A stretch of DNA of 64,000 nt from Terrabacter aerolatus (lineage in GTDB: Bacteria; Actinomycetota; Actinomycetes; Actinomycetales; Dermatophilaceae), in assembly GCF_007991735.1 (NCBI RefSeq), contig NZ_BJYX01000018.1:1-64000 (forward strand). Direction: 5' to 3'. This document shows positions 61,405 through 64,000 of the stretch, piece after piece (the stretch's first letter is position 1; every line of letters starts with the position of its first letter). The position numbers were made by a program, and so were the translations under genes. Below the pieces are notes generated by a model, which searched no databases, was not told the origin of the DNA, and worked only from the letters and a program-made list of their open reading frames with translations.

Positions 61405-62358
61405 TCAGCTGACGGTCGGGACGCCGAAGGTGTTGCACTGGTTGATGTCGCCGGTCTGGTAGCCCTGCGTGAACCAGTTCATGCGCGCCTGGGCCGAGCC
61501 GTGCGTCCAGTTCTCGGGCGTGACGCGTCCCTGCATCTTCTGCTGGATGCGGTCGTCCCCGACGGCGGAGGCCGCCGACAGGGCGGACTTGATGTCGCTC
61601 TCGGTGATGGCCTTGAGCAGCGGGGTGCCGTTGGCGTCGGTGGTCTCCGTCGCGTGCTTGACCCACGTGCCGGCGAGGCAGTCGGCCATGAGCTCGATGC
61701 GCACCGCGCCGGAGTTCGCCCCCTGCGGGTCCTGCTGGGCCCGGCCCAGGATGCCGAGGAGGTCCTGCACGTGGTGGCCGTACTCGTGGGCGATGACGTA
61801 CTCCTTGGCGAGCTGGCCGCCGTCGGCCCCGAACTTGCTCTGCAGCTCCTGGAAGAAGCTCGCGTCGACGTAGACCTTCTTGTCGAGCGGGCAGTAGAAG
61901 GGGCCCACCTGCGAGTTGGCCGTGCCGCAGCCCGAGGGCGTCTGTCCCTGGTAGATCACGGTCTTCACCGGCTCGTAGTTCATCTGGTACTTCGGCAGCG
62001 CCTTGGTCCAGTAGTCCTGCACGCTGTTGACGGTCGCGACGATGAGGCACACGTCGTTCCTGTTGGCGTCGGCCCCGGTCTTGCACTGGGAGAACTGCGC
62101 CTGGTCGACCTGGCCGGCGGCAGCGACCTGGTCGCTCTGGAGCTGCTGGGAGGGCAGGCCGCCGGCAGTGCTGCCGGAGTCGCCGCCGCCGAGGATCTTG
62201 CCCCCGCCGAAGACGAGCATGAGCACGAGCAGGATGAGGCCGCCGATGCCGCCACCGACCTGGATGCCGCCGGGGAAGCCGCCGCCCCCGCCCCCTCCAC
62301 CGCTGCCGCCGCTCTGCACCTGCGAGGTGTCGAGCTGGGCGTTGTCGTTGAAGCTCAT
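61405..62358 (-). CDS. Neutral zinc metallopeptidase (YpfJ/KPN_02809 family)
   Basis: 317 residues. A Gly-rich N-terminus (SGGSGGGGGGGGFPGG) leads into one membrane helix (GGLILLVLMLVFGGGKI, about 39-55), with the catalytic part outside. The zinc site is IAHEYGHHVQD (H191, E192, H195), and Glu further on in RIELMADCLAGTW is the likely third ligand. Several Cys could form disulfides. The physiological substrate is unknown. ATG 62358 directly abuts the TAG stop of the upstream WYL gene, with GAGGAG upstream inside that gene. Confidence 0.92.
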   Translation of the reverse strand: MSFNDNAQLDTSQVQSGGSGGGGGGGGFPGGIQVGGGIGGLILLVLMLVFGGGKILGGGDSGSTAGGLPSQQLQSDQVAAAGQVDQAQFSQCKTGADANRNDVCLIVATVNSVQDYWTKALPKYQMNYEPVKTVIYQGQTPSGCGTANSQVGPFYCPLDKKVYVDASFFQELQSKFGADGGQLAKEYVIAHEYGHHVQDLLGILGRAQQDPQGANSGAVRIELMADCLAGTWVKHATETTDANGTPLLKAITESDIKSALSAASAVGDDRIQQKMQGRVTPENWTHGSAQARMNWFTQGYQTGDINQCNTFGVPTVS

Positions 62359-63456
62359 CTACCGCTCCTCCGGGTCGGGACCGGGACTCCCCGATCCGGT
62401 CGTGATCACCCTAGTGCGCGGGGACCGGTTGTCCGTGTGCTGCTGCTCCGGCGTCGTACCCGCTCGAGCCGGACCAGCCATCCCGCCCGGCGGCGCGGCG
62501 GTGTCGGCAGCACCCGCTGCCTTGACGAGCCGCGCGGCCAGGTCCTCGGTCGCCTGGACGAGCGCTGCTGACCCTCGCACCTCGAAGGTCAGCGGCGTGG
62601 CGGCGAGCTGCCGGGCGTACCAGTCGGGTTCGTCGGTCGTGGCCCGCAGTCGTATGCCGCCATCGACCTCCTCGAGTCGCCCGAGGCTGCGTGGGAGCCA
62701 CCGGCCGGCCTCGTCGAGGTCGGCCCGCAGGAGCACGTCGACCTCGTGGCGCCAGCCCTGGGAGAGGTGCTCCTCGAGGGTGCGGAGGGCGTCGAGGTCC
62801 TGCGGTGGCGTGAAGCCGAGGGACGTCGTGAACACCGACTGCACCCGGTCGACGCGGAGCGCCCGCTGGGCGTCGCTCGTCCGGGACCAGCACAGGAGGT
62901 ACCACCGCCCGTGGCGCAGCACGACGGCCCACGGGTCCACCTCCATGGGCCGCTCGCGCCCGTCCTCGAGCCGGTAGTCGAGGCGCACCCGGCGCGACGA
63001 GGTGCAGGCCTCGACGAGCCTGGCGGTCAGGACGGGGTCGACGCGCAGGCCGGGGTCGGGCGGAGGGCCGTTGACGCGGCGGACGGCCCGGACGGGCTCG
63101 GCGACCTGCTGCGGGAGGGCGCGCAGGATCTTGGAGAGGGCGGCGCCGACGATCTCGGTCGGGTCGGCCGCTCCCCGGTGCCCCTCGAGCACCGCCATGA
63201 CGAGGCCCAGGGCCTCGGCAGCCGTGAACATCAGGGGCGGCAGGCGCAGTCCGCGGCCCACGCGGTAGCCACCGTGCGGCCCGGTGGCCGACTCGATGGG
63301 CAGGTCGGCCTCGCGCAGGATCGCGACGTAGCGCCGGGCCGCTCGCTCCGTGACGCCGAGGTGCTCGCCGAGGCGCTGCGCCGTGATGCCGGGGCAGTCC
63401 TGGATCGCCTCGAGGGCGAGGAGGGCGCGCGCCGTGGGACTCGTGTCGTAGCGCAT
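62359..63456 (-). CDS. WYL-domain transcriptional regulator
   Basis: 365 residues. N-terminal HTH_11 domain (SPTARALLALEAIQDCPGITAQRLGEHLGVTERAARRYVAIL) with a wing, then a WYL domain (about 140-215: RRVRLDYRLEDGRERPMEVDPWAVVLRHGRWYLLCWS) and the WCX C-terminal extension. WYL proteins bind nucleic-acid ligands or small nucleotides; PafB/PafC belong to this superfamily but have a double arrangement, so this is a different member. The last 45 residues are Pro/Gly/Thr-rich and disordered. ATG 63456 follows AGGAGG at 8 bases. No gap to the metallopeptidase gene. Confidence 0.92.
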   Translation of the reverse strand: MRYDTSPTARALLALEAIQDCPGITAQRLGEHLGVTERAARRYVAILREADLPIESATGPHGGYRVGRGLRLPPLMFTAAEALGLVMAVLEGHRGAADPTEIVGAALSKILRALPQQVAEPVRAVRRVNGPPPDPGLRVDPVLTARLVEACTSSRRVRLDYRLEDGRERPMEVDPWAVVLRHGRWYLLCWSRTSDAQRALRVDRVQSVFTTSLGFTPPQDLDALRTLEEHLSQGWRHEVDVLLRADLDEAGRWLPRSLGRLEEVDGGIRLRATTDEPDWYARQLAATPLTFEVRGSAALVQATEDLAARLVKAAGAADTAAPPGGMAGPARAGTTPEQQHTDNRSPRTRVITTGSGSPGPDPEER

Positions 63457-63565
63457 GCCATCCCCTCCTGGACGTGTCGTCAGGCACGACGGTACCGCTC
63501 GGACCCGACGGCCCACGTCGTCCGTGCGCTGGCGGGCCCCGGTCGAGCGTCGGTACCGTCGGCCC

Positions 63566-64000
63566 ATGGACACCCCGAGGGACCTCGAGGTCCTCATGCC
63601 TCGTCTGCGCGACGTCTACCGGGACCTGCACGCGCACCCCGAGCTGTCGTTCGCGGAGGAGCGGACCGCCGGCATCGGTGCTGCGTGGCTACGCGAGCTC
63701 GGCCTCACGGTGACCGAGGGCGTCGGGCGCACCGGTGTGACCGGAGTGCTGCGCCGCGGTGACGGCCCGGTCGTGCTGCTCCGGGCCGACATGGACGCAC
63801 TCCCCGTGGCCGAGGCGACAGGCCTGCCGTATGCGTCGACGGACCGCGGCGTCGACCCCGACGGTCGCGACGTGCCCGTCATGCACGCCTGTGGGCACGA
63901 CGTCCACGTCACGTGCCTGCTCGGGGCGCTGTCGGTCCTCGTGGCCGACGACTCGTGGACCGGCACCGTCGTCGCCCTCCTCCAGCCCGCGGAAGAGGTG
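63566..64000 (+). CDS. M20 family amidohydrolase/peptidase (3' end outside window)
   Basis: 145 residues are visible. RDVYRDLHAHPELSFAEERTAG, VLLRADMDALPVAEATGLPYAS and HACGHDVHVTCLLGA, then LLQPAEEV, are the metal-binding blocks of M20D carboxypeptidases/amidohydrolases such as IAA-amino-acid or N-acyl-amino-acid hydrolases. ATG 63566 is 6 bases after TACCGT (63554-63559), so the mRNA is probably leaderless. The gene continues past the window edge. Divergent from the WYL regulator. Confidence 0.92.
   Translation, partial: MDTPRDLEVLMPRLRDVYRDLHAHPELSFAEERTAGIGAAWLRELGLTVTEGVGRTGVTGVLRRGDGPVVLLRADMDALPVAEATGLPYASTDRGVDPDGRDVPVMHACGHDVHVTCLLGALSVLVADDSWTGTVVALLQPAEEV

Overview
The window reads as a chromosomal segment of a high-GC Gram-positive bacterium (Actinomycetota). 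Markers for this are RbpA, WhiA, a mycothiol-type isomerase, OpcA, an RpsA ending in an actinobacterial-type acidic tail, a CoaE fused to GrpB, an acVLRF1-type release factor, and very frequent GTG starts and 4-base start/stop overlaps. Gene content and order suggest Micrococcales, perhaps Intrasporangiaceae; that placement is inference. I see no rRNA or tRNA gene, no transposase or integrase, no prophage and no CRISPR array. No gene-free stretch exceeds 300 bases, so this is mostly core chromosome.

Layout. 1-5.9 kb: the end of a heptad-repeat surface protein, a methyltransferase, rpsA with a good promoter, a glycerophosphodiester phosphodiesterase, and a TetR regulator with a PPOX-type flavoprotein. 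5.9-12.6 kb: coaE-grpB fusion, a lipoate ligase, a YCII protein, uvrB, a YjbR-type protein, and terC behind a yybP-ykoY manganese riboswitch. 12.7-16.3 kb (minus strand): a small unknown protein, an MFS exporter, and an EamA transporter coupled to an NlpC/P60 peptidase. 16.5-20.0 kb: an unknown protein, then a response regulator fused to a thioredoxin-reductase-like flavoenzyme, followed by a histidine kinase with a cyclic-nucleotide-type sensor domain. 20.1-23.3 kb (minus): GH15 glycosidase, mycothiol-type isomerase and MBL hydrolase in one operon. 23.4-32.2 kb: uvrA, a Rieske lipoprotein, then uvrC-rapZ-yvcK-whiA.

32.4-46.6 kb is central carbon metabolism. gap-pgk-tpiA-secG-rbpA on the plus strand meets, at an 18-bp-stem terminator, the minus-strand tkt-tal-pgi-zwf-opcA-pgl cluster, in which five of the six genes start within the stop codon of the gene before or a few bases after it. 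ctaB (heme O synthase) diverges from tkt. 46.6-52.6 kb (minus): GNAT-Nudix fusion, an OmpR-type two-component system, ctaA (heme A synthase), a DUF2231 membrane protein and a two-gene ABC exporter. 52.6-54.3 kb: psd-pssA (phosphatidylethanolamine synthesis). 54.3-61.4 kb: sufR-B-D-C-S-U-sufT-like, the Fe-S assembly operon, followed by an acVLRF1 ribosome-rescue factor. 61.4-64 kb: a WYL regulator abutting a zinc metallopeptidase, and the start of an M20 amidohydrolase.

Two expression patterns recur. At least a dozen transcription units have a TANNNT -10 box ending 6-7 bases before the start codon, as expected for leaderless mRNAs. In addition, uvrA, uvrB and uvrC each carry a TGTCGGTG-like element exactly 8 bases before that -10 box, the arrangement known for PafBC-dependent, LexA-independent DNA-damage promoters. 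The two-component flavoenzyme locus (16.9-20.0 kb) and a recurrent GGCATAC/GTATGCC motif, whose copies carry otherwise rare codons, are the least explained features.
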